A stretch of 64,000 nt of DNA from positions 3,348,001 to 3,412,000 of the forward strand of contig NZ_AP027729.1 of the NCBI RefSeq assembly GCF_030296575.1. Direction: 5' to 3'. Of this stretch, positions 1-9,898 are shown piece after piece. The notes below the pieces were generated by a model. It saw only the letters and a list, made by a program, of their open reading frames with translations. It had not been told where the DNA came from and ran no database searches. Made by a program: the position numbers and the translations under genes. Numbering within the stretch: position 1 is the stretch's first letter; each line of letters begins with the position of its first letter. This DNA comes from Paraoerskovia sediminicola (GTDB lineage Bacteria > Actinomycetota > Actinomycetes > Actinomycetales > Cellulomonadaceae).

Positions 1-369
1 CACGGTCTCGGGGTCGAGCGTCGCGGCGCCCTCGACCGCCGGCGCGTCCACGACGTCCCGCAGCGCGTTCGCGATGCCGACGGCGAGGCCCGCGCTGATG
101 AGGACGGACGTCGCGATGTACGCCAGGTCCGACAGGACCTGGCCGAGACCTCCGCCCGTGCGGGACGCGAGCACCGCCGCGGTGAGCCTGCGGATCTCGC
201 GCCCGCTGAACGCCTCGTCGGGGTCCACGACCGGGCGGGGCAGCCGGTGCTCAGGACCGACGTCGGGGAGCGTCCCGACCTCGACGTCCTGGGCGTCCTG
301 GGCGTTCTCGGCGTCCTGGGCGTTCTCGGCGTCGTCGGTGTCCGCGGGGAGCGGCTCCGCGTCGCCCAC
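1..369 (-). CDS. Membrane protein paired with an ABC ATPase, 5' part only
   Basis: The gene runs off the low-coordinate edge, so only its first 123 codons are present. A GTG at 369-367 lies 2 bases after the ABC ATPase stop, so the two are co-transcribed. The start of the protein is acidic and repetitive (DDAENAQDAENAQD), followed by a conserved-looking segment containing FSGREIRRLT and then the first hydrophobic segment around residues 83-105 (SVLISAGLAVGIANAL). This layout resembles the DUF6297-type membrane proteins found next to stand-alone ABC ATPases in actinobacteria, probably the membrane half of an exporter. The family name is a recollection from context and not a domain search. The start could differ by a few codons. 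Confidence 0.55.
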   Translation of the reverse strand, partial: MGDAEPLPADTDDAENAQDAENAQDAQDVEVGTLPDVGPEHRLPRPVVDPDEAFSGREIRRLTAAVLASRTGGGLGQVLSDLAYIATSVLISAGLAVGIANALRDVVDAPAVEGAATLDPETV

Positions 370-371
370 CC

Positions 372-1163
372 TCAGCGCTCCTCGGCGAGGACCGCGAGCG
401 CCCCGGCGTTGTCCACGACCCGGCACGACTCGTCGGAGACCACGAGCCCTCGTGCGCCCGTCGACGCGACGAGACCCGGGTCGTGGGTCGCGACGACCAC
501 CGCCGAACCCTCGCCGGCCTCGGCGACGAGCATGCGCCCGAGCTCCGCGCGCATACGGGTGTCCAGCCGCTGCTCGGGCTCGTCGAGGAGGACGATCTCG
601 CGGGGCCTGACGAAGGCGGAGGCGAGCAGGAACCTGCGGCGCTGGCCCGAGGAGAGGGCTGACGGGACCGCTCGGGCGAGCTCGGTGAGACCGAACCGGC
701 CCATCACGTCGTCGGTGAGCGGCCCGGCGTCGGCCACGGAGTGCCCGCGCGCCGTGAGGACCAGGTGCTCCCGGACCGTCAGGCCCGGGAAGAACGCGTC
801 GTCGTCGAGCACCCCGACGACCCGTGCTCGGAAGTCCCGCTCGCGCTCGTCGACCGTCCGCCCGAAGGCCCGGACCGTACCGGTGATCGGGGCGAGCAGA
901 CCGAGGAACGTCCGCAGCAGCGTCGACTTGCCGCTCCCGTTCGGCCCGACGATCGCCAGGATCTCGCCGGGCCGCACCCGCACGTCGACCGGCGCGCACA
1001 CGGGGACGTCGGCATAACCGACCGCCAGCTTCGTGGCCTCCAGCACCGGGGGGACGCTCGGGCGTCGCTTCCGGGGACCCGACGTAGCCGTGGACGCCGG
1101 AGCGCTCGCGGTAACCGGAGCGCCCGGACCTGCCTTCGCGGGTCCGCCCCGGCGTGCGCTCAT
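372..1163 (-). CDS. ABC transporter ATP-binding protein
   Basis: This is a 263-residue nucleotide-binding subunit. It has a Walker A motif GPNGSGKST at residues 73-81, a signature LSSGQ near residue 175, a Walker B segment EIVLLDEPEQRLD and the switch histidine in ATHD. The first 40 residues are a Pro/Ala/Arg-rich extension absent from the core fold. The ATG at 1163 overlaps the ribF stop by 4 bases (ATGA), which fixes the start and puts the gene at the end of the rimP-infB-ribF operon. The membrane protein that follows is the likely partner. The substrate is unknown. ATPases that transport without a binding protein and pair with one large membrane protein are usually exporters, which is inference here. 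Confidence 0.85.
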   Translation of the reverse strand: MSARRGGPAKAGPGAPVTASAPASTATSGPRKRRPSVPPVLEATKLAVGYADVPVCAPVDVRVRPGEILAIVGPNGSGKSTLLRTFLGLLAPITGTVRAFGRTVDERERDFRARVVGVLDDDAFFPGLTVREHLVLTARGHSVADAGPLTDDVMGRFGLTELARAVPSALSSGQRRRFLLASAFVRPREIVLLDEPEQRLDTRMRAELGRMLVAEAGEGSAVVVATHDPGLVASTGARGLVVSDESCRVVDNAGALAVLAEER

Positions 1164-2182
1164 CGCAGGTCCGGCTGGTCCGGCGCGGTCTGGCCCGCGG
1201 GCGGGAGCAGGATCTCCCGGGCGCGCTCGACGTCGTCGTGCATCTGGGCGACGAGCGGCTCGATCCCGTCGAACCGGACCGTCGGCCGGAGGTGCTCGAC
1301 GAGGTCCAGCGCGATCTCCTCGTCGTAGAGGTCGAGGTCGGTGCGGTCCAGCACGTACGCCTCGACGCGGCGCTCCGCGCCGTCGAACGTCGGGTTGGTC
1401 CCGACGGAGATCGCTGCGGGCAGCACCGCGTCCATGTTCCCCGGGTCGGCCTCGACAAGGTCGGGGCGCAGGACCCATCCCGCGTACACGCCGTCCTGCG
1501 GGACCATGCCCTGGACGTCGCCGAGGTTCGCAGTCGGGAACCCGAGCTCGCGGCCGCGGGCGTCACCGTGCACGACGGTCCCCCGGACCCGGTGGTGGCG
1601 GCCCAGGACCTCGGTCGCGTCGCGGACGCGCCCGGCAGCCAGCAGCTCGCGGACGTAGGTGGACGACCAGCGGTGGTGGCCGGCCGGCACGTCGTCCGGC
1701 GGGTCCTCCTGGCCGACGTCGTCGACCGTGACCACGTCGAACCCGTGGGCTCGGCCCAGCTCGACCATCGTCGAGAGGTCACCGGAGTTGTCGCGACCGA
1801 ACCGCACGTCGTGGCCGACGACGACGGTCCTCGCCCCGAGTCCCCCGGACAGGTAGGCGACGACGAACTCCTCCGGCGTCTGCCTCGCGAACTCGAGGGT
1901 GTACTCGACGACCAGCGTCGCGTCGAGACCGGTCTCCGCCAGGAGCCTGGTGCGGTCGGCCAGCCCGGTGATCAGCTCGGGCGCAGAGTCCGGGCGGTGG
2001 ATCCTCGACGGGTGCGGGTGGAACGTCACGGCGACGGCGCGGGCGTCGGCAGCGTGCGCGAGATCGACGATCCGCCGCAGCACGGCGCCATGACCACGAT
2101 GGACCCCGTCGAAGTTCCCGATCGTCACGACCGACGGACCGTAGCCCGAGGGGACCTGATCGAGGTCCGTCCACAGGTTCAC
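1160..2182 (-). CDS. ribF: Bifunctional riboflavin kinase / FAD synthetase
   Basis: This 340-residue enzyme phosphorylates riboflavin to FMN and adenylylates FMN to FAD in the cytoplasm. The N-terminal nucleotidyltransferase domain carries TIGNFDGVHRGH near residue 20 and TFHPHP near residue 55. The C-terminal kinase domain carries the flavin/ATP motif GFPTANL near residue 210. The length matches the family. The start is a GTG preceded by AAGGAG. It follows truB after a short gap and is overlapped by the ABC ATPase gene, so it belongs to the rimP-nusA-infB-truB transcription unit, the usual actinobacterial place for ribF. Nothing is missing. Confidence 0.95.
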   Translation of the reverse strand: MNLWTDLDQVPSGYGPSVVTIGNFDGVHRGHGAVLRRIVDLAHAADARAVAVTFHPHPSRIHRPDSAPELITGLADRTRLLAETGLDATLVVEYTLEFARQTPEEFVVAYLSGGLGARTVVVGHDVRFGRDNSGDLSTMVELGRAHGFDVVTVDDVGQEDPPDDVPAGHHRWSSTYVRELLAAGRVRDATEVLGRHHRVRGTVVHGDARGRELGFPTANLGDVQGMVPQDGVYAGWVLRPDLVEADPGNMDAVLPAAISVGTNPTFDGAERRVEAYVLDRTDLDLYDEEIALDLVEHLRPTVRFDGIEPLVAQMHDDVERAREILLPPAGQTAPDQPDLR

Positions 2183-2259
2183 ACATGACTCCTTGGTTCA
2201 GTTCGGGCGTTCGCGCCCCGACAACTCTGCCACGGGTACCGAGAGACCGGCACCACGGG

Positions 2260-3344
2260 TCAGGCGGGGGCGAAGACGATGACCGGACGGGCGACGTCCG
2301 ACCCCCGGAAGCTCTCGTCCTCGAGCAGGGCGACGAGCCTGCCGTCGGGACCGATCCCGGCGGTCACCGGAGCCGCGCCCCCGGTACCTCGGCGCTGCCT
2401 GCGCCCCGGTCCGCGGGCGCCCACCGTGACGGCTGGATGCGGCGACCGAAGCCGAGCTCGCGGGCCTCGTCCGCCGTCAGCTCCCGCACCGGGAACACCG
2501 CCCGAGCCGCGTCGGCGAGCGGCACGGTGGTCAGCGTCCCGTCGGCGTCGGCCTGCGCCTGGTAGTGCTCGAGGTCGGCGGCGGCGTCCAGGGCGAAGCC
2601 ACCGACCCTCGTGCGGCGCAGCGCGGTCAGGTGGCCCCCGACGCCCAGCGCGGCGCCGAGGTCGCGGGCGAGCGCCCGGACGTAGGTGCCCGACGACACG
2701 GTGACCGACACGTCGAGGTCGACCGCCGTGACACCGTCACCGTCCGGCCCGGCCTCCCCGGCACCGGGACCACGGACCTCGTGGACCTCGCGGACGGCAC
2801 GGACCTCGAAGCGGGAGACCACGACCGGTCGCGCGGCGAGCTCGACCGCCTCGCCGGCGCGCGCCAGGGCGTAGGCGCGACGTCCGTCGACCTTGATGGC
2901 GCTCACGGCGCTCGGGACCTGGGAGATCGCGCCGGTCAGCGCGGCGACCTCTCGGTCGATCGCGTCGCGCGGCACTCCCCCGGCGTCGACGACCGCGAGC
3001 GTCTCGCCCTCGGCGTCGTCGGTGGACGTGGCCACGCCGAGCCGGATCGTCGCGTCGTAGTCCTTGTCGGCACCGACCACGTAGGTCAGCAGGCGGGTGG
3101 CCCGCCCGACCCCCAGCACGAGGACACCCGTCGCCATCGGGTCCAGGGTGCCCGCGTGACCCACCTTCCGGGTCCCGGCGAGCCCGCGCACGCGCCCGAC
3201 GACGTCATGGCTCGTCCAGCCCTGCGGCTTGTCGACGACGAGCAGGCCGTCGGCCGCGGTCGGACGCCGAGGGGGTCGCGGGGACCCGGCCCCGCCACCA
3301 CGGGCGCGGCCGCCGTGCGGACCCGTCGGCGTGCCGCCGGACAC
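2260..3344 (-). CDS. truB: tRNA pseudouridine(55) synthase, frameshifted near the C-terminus
   Basis: TruB makes pseudouridine 55 in the T-loop of tRNAs. The catalytic segment GHAGTLDPMATGVL (catalytic Asp) is near residue 65, and the body is intact. The uninterrupted frame stops at 2364 after an implausible tail (VPGARLR). One extra G in the five-base run at 2378-2382 would continue into a frame ending GPDGRLVALLED and VRPVIVFAPA at 2260, the expected C-terminal domain of actinobacterial TruB. The restored protein is about 361 residues. The first 30 residues are a Gly/Arg/Pro-rich extension. The GTG start lies 6 bases after the rbfA stop. I read this as a real gene with a one-base sequence loss; a natural truncation of the RNA-binding tail is the alternative. 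Confidence 0.88.
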
Positions 3345-3350
3345 CGGCCG

Positions 3351-3791
3351 TCAGTCCTCGTCGTCGTCGGACGCCGCGGGCTTGCGGTACGGGTCCTCGT
3401 CACCGGCGTAGGTGGCCTTCTCGCGGAGAGCCTTCAGCTCGACGTCGCGACGGTGCGCCTCGAGCAGGGCCGCATCGAGCGTGGCCGCGGTCTCGGGGAC
3501 GGCGTCGAGGAAGAACTCGAGCGCCGGCGTCAGCCGCACGCCGGTCTGCTTGCCGACCTCGGAGCGGATCAGGCCCTTGGCGCTCTCGAGCGCGGCAGCC
3601 GTCCCGGCGCGGGCGTCGTCGTCACCGTAGACGGTGTAGAAGATCGAGGCGTTCTGCAGGTCACCGGTGACCCGGACGTCGGTCACGGTGACGAAACCGA
3701 GCCGGGGGTCCTTGATCCTGGTGTCGAGCATCTGGGCCACGATCACCTTGATGCGGTCGGCGAGCTTGCGAGCCCGGGGGTGGTCGACCAT
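3351..3791 (-). CDS. rbfA: 30S ribosome-binding factor A
   Basis: This 146-residue protein is a cold-shock ribosome maturation factor that binds the 16S rRNA helix 1 region of immature 30S subunits. It opens with [17 protein letters not shown] and has the KH-like core [17 protein letters not shown], followed by an acidic tail (SDDDED). The length fits actinobacterial RbfA. It lies between infB and truB, the conserved order. A strong hairpin sits in the 85-base gap after infB, so its dosage relative to infB may be set by processing or partial termination. Confidence 0.95.
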   Translation of the reverse strand: MVDHPRARKLADRIKVIVAQMLDTRIKDPRLGFVTVTDVRVTGDLQNASIFYTVYGDDDARAGTAAALESAKGLIRSEVGKQTGVRLTPALEFFLDAVPETAATLDAALLEAHRRDVELKALREKATYAGDEDPYRKPAASDDDED

Positions 3792-3816
3792 GTCCGGTCC
3801 TCTCTGGACGGAAGGA

Positions 3817-3853
3817 GGACCCGCCGCCCCTCACGCGGAGGGACGGCGGGTCC
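3817..3853 (-). terminator. GC hairpin between infB and rbfA
   Basis: A perfect 10-bp stem pairs 3817-3826 (GGACCCGCCG on the plus strand) with 3844-3853. The 17-base loop can itself pair partly. It lies 24 bases after the infB stop and 26 bases before the rbfA start. No U-tract follows. It may be a weak intrinsic terminator, an RNase processing site or an mRNA 3'-end stabiliser. Confidence 0.5.
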
Positions 3854-3876
3854 GGTCGGCTCGACGAGCCGACCAC

Positions 3877-6699
3877 TTACTTCTTGCGCGGCTTCTCGCG
3901 CATCTCGAACGTCTGGATCGTGTCGCCGGTCGCCAGGTCGTTGAACGACCCGAGGCCGATGCCGCACTCGAAGCCCTCGCGGACCTCCGTGGCGTCGTCC
4001 TTGAACCGCTTGAGCGACTCGACCGTCAGGTTGTCCCCGATCACCGCACCGCCACGCAGCACGCGCGCCTTGGTGTTGCGTCGGATCTCGCCCGAACGGA
4101 CGATCGACCCCGCGATGTTCCCGAACTTCGAGGAGCGGAAGATCTCGCGGATCTCGGCCGAGCCGAGCTCGACCTCCTCGTACTCCGGCTTGAGCATCCC
4201 GGTGAGCGATGCCTCCACGTCGTCGATCGCCTGGTAGATGACCGAGTAGTAGCGGATGTCGACGCCCTCCTTCTCGGCGAGGGCCTCCACACGCTCCGCA
4301 GGCTTGACGTTGAAGCCGAGGATGATCGCGTTGTCGACCGTCGCGAGGTTGACGTCGTTCTGCGTGATCGCACCGACTCCGCGGTGGATGATCCGCAGGT
4401 CGACCTCGTCGCCCACGTCGATCTTGAGCAGCGCGTCCTCGAGCGCCTCGACGGCACCCGACACGTCGCCCTTGAGGACCAGGTTGAGAGTCTCGACCTT
4501 GCCCTGCTCGAGCGCCTGCGTGAAGTCCTCGAGGCTGATCCGCTTGCGGCGCTTGGCCAGCGTCGCGGCACGCTCTGCGGCCTCACGCTTCTCGGCGATC
4601 TGCCGTGCCGTGCGGTCGTCCGGCGCCACGATGAACGTGTCGCCGGCGCGCGGCACCGAGGTCAGACCGAGGACCAGGACCGGACGGGCCGGGCCCGCGT
4701 CGGTCACGGTCTCGCCGTGCTCGTCGAACATCGCGCGGACACGGCCGTACGCCGTGCCGGCGACGATCGAGTCGCCGACCGAGAGCGTCCCGGACTGGAC
4801 GAGGACGGTCGCGACCGCACCGCGGCCCTTGTCGAGATTGGCCTCGATCGCGACACCGCGAGCGTCCTTGTCGGGGTTCGCGGTGAGCTCGAGCGCTGCG
4901 TCGGCCGTGAGGAGGACCGCCTCGAGGAGGTTGTCGATCCCCTGACCCTGCTTCGCGGAGACCTCGACGAACATCGTGTCGCCGCCGTACTCCTCGGCCA
5001 CCAGGTTGTACTCGGTGAGCTGCTGCCGGATCTTGTCCGGGTTCGCGCCCTCCTTGTCGACCTTGTTGATCGCCACGACGATCGGCACGTCGGCCGACTG
5101 GGCGTGGTTCAGCGCCTCGATCGTCTGAGGCATCACGCCGTCGTCCGCCGCGACCACGAGGATCGCGATGTCGGTGACCTTTGCACCACGTGCACGCATG
5201 GCGGTGAACGCCTCGTGACCCGGGGTGTCGATGAAGGTCAGAGCGCGCTCGACGCCCTCGTGCATGTGCGGCACCTGGTAGGCACCGATGTGCTGCGTGA
5301 TGCCGCCGGCCTCGCCCGAGATGACGTCCGCAGAGCGGATCGCGTCGAGCAGGCGCGTCTTACCGTGGTCGACGTGGCCCATGACGGTGACGACCGGAGG
5401 CCGCGGCATGCGGTCCTCGTCGTCCTCGCCCTCGAGCTCCGCGTCCAGGTCGATCGAGAAGGCGCCGAGAAGCTCCCGGTCCTCCTCCTCGGCCGAGACC
5501 ATCTCGATGCGGTAGCCGAGCTCCTCGCCGAGGGTCGTGAACGTGTCCTCGTCGAGCGACTGCGTCGCCGTCGCCATCTCACCGAGGTGGAACAGCACGG
5601 TGACCAGGCTGGCCGGGTTCGCGTCGATCTTGTCGGCGAAGTCGCTGAGCGACGCACCGTGGCGCAGCCGCAGCACGGTCGAGCCGTCGCCGCGGGGAAC
5701 CTGGACGCCGCCGGCCGACGGGGCCTGCTGCTGCTCGAACTCCTGGCGCTTCGCCCGCTTCGACTTGCGGCCCCGCACGGGACGACCGCCGGCGCGCCCG
5801 AAGGCACCCTGCGTCGAACCACGACCGGCACCACCACGACCGCCGGGGCGGCCGGCGAAGCCGCCGCCACCACCGGGGCGACCGGCGAAGCCGCCGCCAC
5901 CACCGGGGCCTCCGCCACGACCGCCGCCGCGCCCACCGGGGGCGGGACGGTCACCGGGACGACCGATGCTCGACTTGCCCGGCATCATGCCGGGGTTCGG
6001 GCGCGCGCCACCACCGGGGCGGGGCGCCGGGCGCGGACCGCCCGTGCCGGCCTCGCCGCGGTCGGCACGCTCGGGGCGCTGCCCCGGGCGGGGCATCCCC
6101 TGGCTCGGGGCGAACGGGTTGTTGCCCGGACGCGGCTGCCCACCGGGGCGGTCGCCGCGGTCGGGACGCTCGGAACGGTCCGAACGCTCGGGCCGGTCGG
6201 CACGCTCGGGGCGCTGCCCCGGACGCGGCATGCCCTGGCTCGGGGCGAACGGGTTGTTGCCCGGGCGCGCCGGGGCACCGGGACGCGCGCCGCGCGCCGC
6301 TCCGGCCTCGGGGCGGGGTGCGGGCTTCCGGGGGCCAGGCGTCGCTGCAGGTGCAGGCGTCGCGGCCTCGGGTGCCGGTGCAGCAGGTGCTGCCGGCGTC
6401 TCGGCGGCCGGGGCCGCCGCGGGCTTCTGGGGGCCGGGGGTCGGCGCCGCAGGGCTCGCCGGTGACCCGGGAGCCTTCGGCGACGCAGCAGCCGGGGCCT
6501 TCGCCCGGGTCGGTGCAGACTTCGTCTCGGTGCTCTCGGCCTTGGCCGGGTGCCTGTCCCGCATCTTGCGAACCACGGGCGACTCGAGCGTCGACGACGC
6601 GGAGCGGACGTACTCGCCCTCTGCCTTCAGCTCGGCCAGCAGGGCCTTGCTCTCCACACCGAGCTCTTTCGCGAGCTCGTATACGCGGACCTTTGCCAC
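3877..6699 (-). CDS. infB: Translation initiation factor IF-2
   Basis: This 940-residue GTPase brings initiator fMet-tRNA to the 30S subunit and promotes subunit joining. The N-terminal IF2_N region ([19 protein letters not shown]) is followed by a low-complexity Pro/Ala/Gly/Arg linker, about residues 60-330. The G domain holds [20 protein letters not shown] and SAK, and domains II-IV follow to the end (EMREKPRKK). The start is a GTG at 6699. The linker contains a duplicated segment listed separately. It is co-transcribed with nusA-ylxR upstream and rbfA-truB downstream, as in most bacteria. Confidence 0.97.
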   Translation of the reverse strand: MAKVRVYELAKELGVESKALLAELKAEGEYVRSASSTLESPVVRKMRDRHPAKAESTETKSAPTRAKAPAAASPKAPGSPASPAAPTPGPQKPAAAPAAETPAAPAAPAPEAATPAPAATPGPRKPAPRPEAGAARGARPGAPARPGNNPFAPSQGMPRPGQRPERADRPERSDRSERPDRGDRPGGQPRPGNNPFAPSQGMPRPGQRPERADRGEAGTGGPRPAPRPGGGARPNPGMMPGKSSIGRPGDRPAPGGRGGGRGGGPGGGGGFAGRPGGGGGFAGRPGGRGGAGRGSTQGAFGRAGGRPVRGRKSKRAKRQEFEQQQAPSAGGVQVPRGDGSTVLRLRHGASLSDFADKIDANPASLVTVLFHLGEMATATQSLDEDTFTTLGEELGYRIEMVSAEEEDRELLGAFSIDLDAELEGEDDEDRMPRPPVVTVMGHVDHGKTRLLDAIRSADVISGEAGGITQHIGAYQVPHMHEGVERALTFIDTPGHEAFTAMRARGAKVTDIAILVVAADDGVMPQTIEALNHAQSADVPIVVAINKVDKEGANPDKIRQQLTEYNLVAEEYGGDTMFVEVSAKQGQGIDNLLEAVLLTADAALELTANPDKDARGVAIEANLDKGRGAVATVLVQSGTLSVGDSIVAGTAYGRVRAMFDEHGETVTDAGPARPVLVLGLTSVPRAGDTFIVAPDDRTARQIAEKREAAERAATLAKRRKRISLEDFTQALEQGKVETLNLVLKGDVSGAVEALEDALLKIDVGDEVDLRIIHRGVGAITQNDVNLATVDNAIILGFNVKPAERVEALAEKEGVDIRYYSVIYQAIDDVEASLTGMLKPEYEEVELGSAEIREIFRSSKFGNIAGSIVRSGEIRRNTKARVLRGGAVIGDNLTVESLKRFKDDATEVREGFECGIGLGSFNDLATGDTIQTFEMREKPRKK
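6061..6264 (-). repeat. Duplicated 25-codon segment in the IF-2 linker
   Basis: Two nearly identical stretches, roughly 6061-6130 and 6196-6264, encode the same residues: [13 protein letters not shown] followed by [12 protein letters not shown]. They are separated by Arg/Asp/Glu repeats ([17 protein letters not shown]). Downstream the linker also holds a doubled [11 protein letters not shown]. This looks like recent in-frame duplication in a disordered linker. Confidence 0.8.
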
Positions 6700-6769
6700 A
6701 ACTCTCCTGTCTCGGCCCGCCCCGGACAGGGAGGACCGTCGTTAGTGCCGGGTTCTCATCGCTGAGTAC

Positions 6770-7204
6770 TCATCGGGTGCCCATCGGCTTCTGACCCGCT
6801 TCCTTGTCGACGTGTCGTGCTGGTGCGACCGAGCGGTGCTCGGTCGCCGTGCGCCCGGTCGGGTTCGACCGGACGTTAGCGCTGTCCATGTCCACGAGGG
6901 CGATCGCGACGGCGGACCTGGCGGGGACGCGCAGCGCGCGTTGCAGGGCCCGACGTCGCAGCGCCTGCTCGAGGCACGCGGGATCCTCGTGGATCCACGC
7001 ACCGCGACCTGGCGACGACCTCGTGTCGTCCACGACGAGCGTCGGCTCCTCGTGAGCGTCCGGGCAGTCGACGACCACCCGGACCAGTACAGACCTGGAG
7101 TCGCGAGCTCGGCACCCGACGCACGTGCGCACAGGACCTGACAAGGCCTGGGCAGCACCAACTGCATGGTCGTGGGCATGGGCTCGCGGCCCGTTCCCGT
7201 ACAC
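6770..7204 (-). CDS. ylxR: YlxR family RNA-binding protein
   Basis: This DUF448/YlxR protein has about 144 residues. The diagnostic N-terminal motif [21 protein letters not shown] is followed by [26 protein letters not shown], the conserved GRGAY-like nucleic-acid-binding face. Members sit between nusA and infB, as here, and have been linked to transcription regulation and RNase P activity in other bacteria. The start is uncertain. A GTG at 7204 with GAGGGG 10 bases upstream is chosen, but a GTG closer to the motif would give a shorter protein. The C-terminal 35 residues are poorly conserved. Confidence 0.85.
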   Translation of the reverse strand: MYGNGPRAHAHDHAVGAAQALSGPVRTCVGCRARDSRSVLVRVVVDCPDAHEEPTLVVDDTRSSPGRGAWIHEDPACLEQALRRRALQRALRVPARSAVAIALVDMDSANVRSNPTGRTATEHRSVAPARHVDKEAGQKPMGTR

Positions 7205-7228
7205 TCTAACGCGTCCCCTCGGCCGCCG

Positions 7229-8269
7229 TCATCGACCGTCCGTCGGCGCGGCGCTGGAGACGGGCTCGCTGCCGCCCTCGTCCGGGTGGATGTCGATGCG
7301 CCAGCCGGTCAGCTTCGCCGCGAGCCGCGCGTTCTGGCCCTCCTTGCCGATCGCGAGGGACAGCTGGTAGTCGGGGACGACGACCCGTGCCGAGCGCGCG
7401 TCCCGGTCCACCACGGTGACCGATGTCACCTTCGCGGGCGACAGCGCGTGCGCGACGAACCGCGCGGGGTCGTCGCTGTGGTCGACGATGTCGATCTTCT
7501 CGCCGTGCAGCTCCGCCATCACCGCGCGGACCCTCGCGCCCATCGGGCCGATGCAGGCGCCCTTGGCGTTGAGGCCCGCGACCGTCGACCGCACCGCGAG
7601 CTTCGTGCGGTGCCCGGACTCCCGGGCGATGGCGGTGATCTCGACGGAGCCGTCGGCGATCTCGGGGACCTCGAGCTCGAAGAGCTTGCGCACGAGGTTG
7701 GGGTGCGTGCGGCTCATGGTGATCTGCGGCCCCTTGAGGCCGCGGGCGACCTCCAGGACGAGAGCACGCAGCCGCTCCCCGTGCACGTACTTCTCCGTCG
7801 GCACCTGCTCGTGCGCCGGCAGCACGGCCTCCACGCCGCCGACCTCGACGAGGACGGTCCGGGGGTCGCGGCCCTGCTGGATGACGCCGGCGAGGACCTC
7901 GCCCTCCTTGCCGCGGAACAGCCCGAGCACCTGGTCGTCCTCGGCGTCGCGCAGCCGCTGCACGATCACCTGGCGGGCCGTGGCGGTCGCGATGCGCCCG
8001 AAGTCCTGGGGCGTGTCGTCGAACTCGGGCCCGAGCTCCGCGGGGTGACGGAACCCGTCCTCGTCGACCTCCGGCTCGGCGACGACCTCACGGGCCCAGA
8101 CCGTCACGTGCCCCGAGGTCCGGTCCAGCTCGACCCGCGCGCGGGACTGCGCGGACGGGGTCCGCTGGTAGGCCGAGAGCAGCGCCTGCTCGATCGCCTC
8201 GACGAGCACGTCGAGACCGATCTCGCGCTCGCGCTCCAGCATCCGGAGCGTACTCATGTCGATGTCCAT
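7229..8269 (-). CDS. nusA: Transcription termination/antitermination protein NusA
   Basis: This 346-residue factor binds RNA polymerase and nascent RNA, modulating pausing, termination and antitermination. The N-terminal polymerase-binding domain ([29 protein letters not shown]) is followed by an S1 domain, then the KH domains with [26 protein letters not shown] and a C-terminal [19 protein letters not shown]. It lacks the acidic repeats of enterobacterial NusA, normal for actinobacteria. The ATG start is preceded by GGAGG and lies 3 bases beyond the rimP stop, so the two are translationally linked. Confidence 0.96.
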   Translation of the reverse strand: MDIDMSTLRMLEREREIGLDVLVEAIEQALLSAYQRTPSAQSRARVELDRTSGHVTVWAREVVAEPEVDEDGFRHPAELGPEFDDTPQDFGRIATATARQVIVQRLRDAEDDQVLGLFRGKEGEVLAGVIQQGRDPRTVLVEVGGVEAVLPAHEQVPTEKYVHGERLRALVLEVARGLKGPQITMSRTHPNLVRKLFELEVPEIADGSVEITAIARESGHRTKLAVRSTVAGLNAKGACIGPMGARVRAVMAELHGEKIDIVDHSDDPARFVAHALSPAKVTSVTVVDRDARSARVVVPDYQLSLAIGKEGQNARLAAKLTGWRIDIHPDEGGSEPVSSAAPTDGR

Positions 8270-8272
8270 CGT

Positions 8273-8785
8273 TCAGGCCTCCTCGTCGTCGTCGCCGAGG
8301 TCTGCCTCGGCCATGCGCTTGAGCTCGACCTCGACCGCCGCCTTCGCGACGTCCTCGAGCAGCACCCGCCGTTCGGTCCCCGTCACGTCCGGGCAGACCA
8401 GCACGACGCCCGTGTCGTCGGCGTCGAGGACCCGGCCCTGGACCGTGCCGCCGTCCCGCAGGACGATCTTCACGAGCCGGCCGCGGGCGCGGCGGAAGTG
8501 GCGAGGCTCGGTCAGGGGTCGGGACGTCCCCGGGGTGCCGACCTCGAGCGTGTAGTGGCCGGGCACCGCGTCAGCGGCGTCGAGCGCGTCCGAGACCGCG
8601 CGGGAGACGTCCGCGACGCGGTCGAGGTCGACGCCACCGGTCTCGTCCTCCGGGAGGTCGACCGTGACCCGCACGACGCTCCGGCTCCCCGCACGCGAGA
8701 CGCTGACGTCCTCGAGGTACAGCCCGGCAGCAGCCACGGCGTCGCCGACCGCGACCCGCACCGCGCCCTCGACGGGGTTCACCAT
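8273..8785 (-). CDS. rimP: Ribosome maturation factor RimP
   Basis: This 170-residue protein assists 30S assembly. It shows the two-domain RimP layout. An N-terminal alpha/beta domain contains GLYLEDVSVSRAGSRSVVRVTVDLP and YTLEVGTPGTSRPL, and an SH3-like C-terminal domain contains GRLVKIVL and VQGRVLDADD. It ends with an acidic stretch. The ATG at 8785 has an AGGAGA ribosome-binding site 6 bases upstream. An in-frame upstream extension lacks such a site and is rejected. It is the first gene of the nusA-infB operon. Its promoter must lie in the 112-base divergent gap shared with the lipoprotein gene. Confidence 0.93.
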   Translation of the reverse strand: MVNPVEGAVRVAVGDAVAAAGLYLEDVSVSRAGSRSVVRVTVDLPEDETGGVDLDRVADVSRAVSDALDAADAVPGHYTLEVGTPGTSRPLTEPRHFRRARGRLVKIVLRDGGTVQGRVLDADDTGVVLVCPDVTGTERRVLLEDVAKAAVEVELKRMAEADLGDDDEEA

Positions 8786-8897
8786 GGTCGTTCTCCTGTC
8801 GCCCGATGCGCCCACCGGGCGGGGACTCGACCGGTGTGTTGTTGTGCTGGCCCAGCCTAGCGACTCCGACCCGTACGGCATGACAAGATCAGGCTCG

Positions 8898-9880
8898 ATG
8901 CCCCCCAGGACGAACGTCACAGCCGTCGTCGGCGTGACTCTGCTCACCGTCGCGCTCTCCGCGTGCGGGGTCCGGCTGGACTCCCCACCGCCCTCGGAGC
9001 CGTCGCCCGACGCTCACGAGGTGATCCGCGCCTCGGCCGTCGCCGACGCGCTCGAGGTCGAGCAGATCGCCCGCACGCTCGCCGAGGACCTGCCCGCCGA
9101 CGACCCCGGGGAAAAGCTCCTGCCGCTCCTCGAGGAGATCGCGGACTTCGCGGACCAGCACGCCGTCCAGCTCGGTGGGACGTACGACTCGGGCCTGCCC
9201 GAGGCCCCTCAGTCCGTGCCCGTGGTCCCGTCGTCGAGCGCGACGAGCGGCCCGCTCGGCCCGGAAGACCTCGTCGACGCGCTCGCCGGGGCGTCGGTGC
9301 GCGGGCGCGCGGGCGCCGACTCCACGGGGGACGGCGCCCTCGCGCGGCTGCTCGCCTCGATCTCCACGTCGCAGATCCTCTCGGCCGAGGACCTGGTGGA
9401 CGTCACGGGCGACGATCTCCCGGACACGATCGTCCCCGCGACACCCGCGGTCCCGGAGTCCGCTCCCCGGGCGTCGCGGCGAACGACCTCGACACGGTGA
9501 TCGCGTCGGAGGACGCGAGCGGGTACGCCTACGAGGTGCTCGCGGCGCGTGACGAGGGCGCTGCGCGCAAGCGAGCGGTCGCCCTGGCAGCGACCCACCG
9601 CGCCCGTGCCCAGCGGTGGGCGGAGGTCGTCGAGGTCGAGGGCACGGCGCAGGACCCCCGTGAGGTCGCGTACGGGCTGACGAACGTCGACGACACGGCA
9701 GTGGTGGGCATCGACCTGGAGTCCTCGCTCGCCGCGACCTACTCGACCCTCGTCGGGCAGGCCACCGCGGTCGAGCGGGCCACGCTGGTGGACCTGCTCG
9801 CCGAGTCCGCCCGCGCCGCCGAGGCCTGGGGCGCGCCGGCGGCAGCGTTCCCGGGGATGCCCGAGCGCGCCGCCGACTGA
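8898..9880 (+). CDS. DUF4439-type ferritin-like lipoprotein, frameshifted
   Basis: The protein starts with a lipoprotein signal peptide (VGVTLLTVALSACG), so Cys at about residue 23 should be lipidated and the protein anchored outside the membrane. The first reading frame ends at 9500. Adding one C to the four-base run at 9465-9468 joins it to a frame ending at 9880, containing ASEDASGYAYEVLAARDEG and THRARAQRWAEV. That is the Glu/His-bearing helical pattern of DUF4439 ferritin-like domains in actinobacteria. The restored length is about 327 residues. Function is unknown; metal binding is inferred only from the fold. It is divergent from rimP and convergent with proS, a frequent actinobacterial arrangement. 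Confidence 0.7.
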
Positions 9881-9898
9881 CGTCGGTCGCCCCGAGGT

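Noticed and set aside
1160..2188. Plus-strand open frame of 344 codons opposite ribF
   Set aside because: Complete overlap with a clearly conserved gene and no recognisable domain.
3667..6465. Long plus-strand open frame of 932 codons opposite infB
   Set aside because: It is the reverse shadow of IF-2; composition is Arg/Val/Asp-rich with no motif or ribosome-binding site. Many similar antisense frames exist because of the extreme G+C.
8786..8897. Well-defined divergent promoters for rimP and the lipoprotein
   Set aside because: TTGTCA and TAGGCT are visible on the minus strand but are 21 bases apart, too far for a confident call; nothing convincing is seen on the plus strand.
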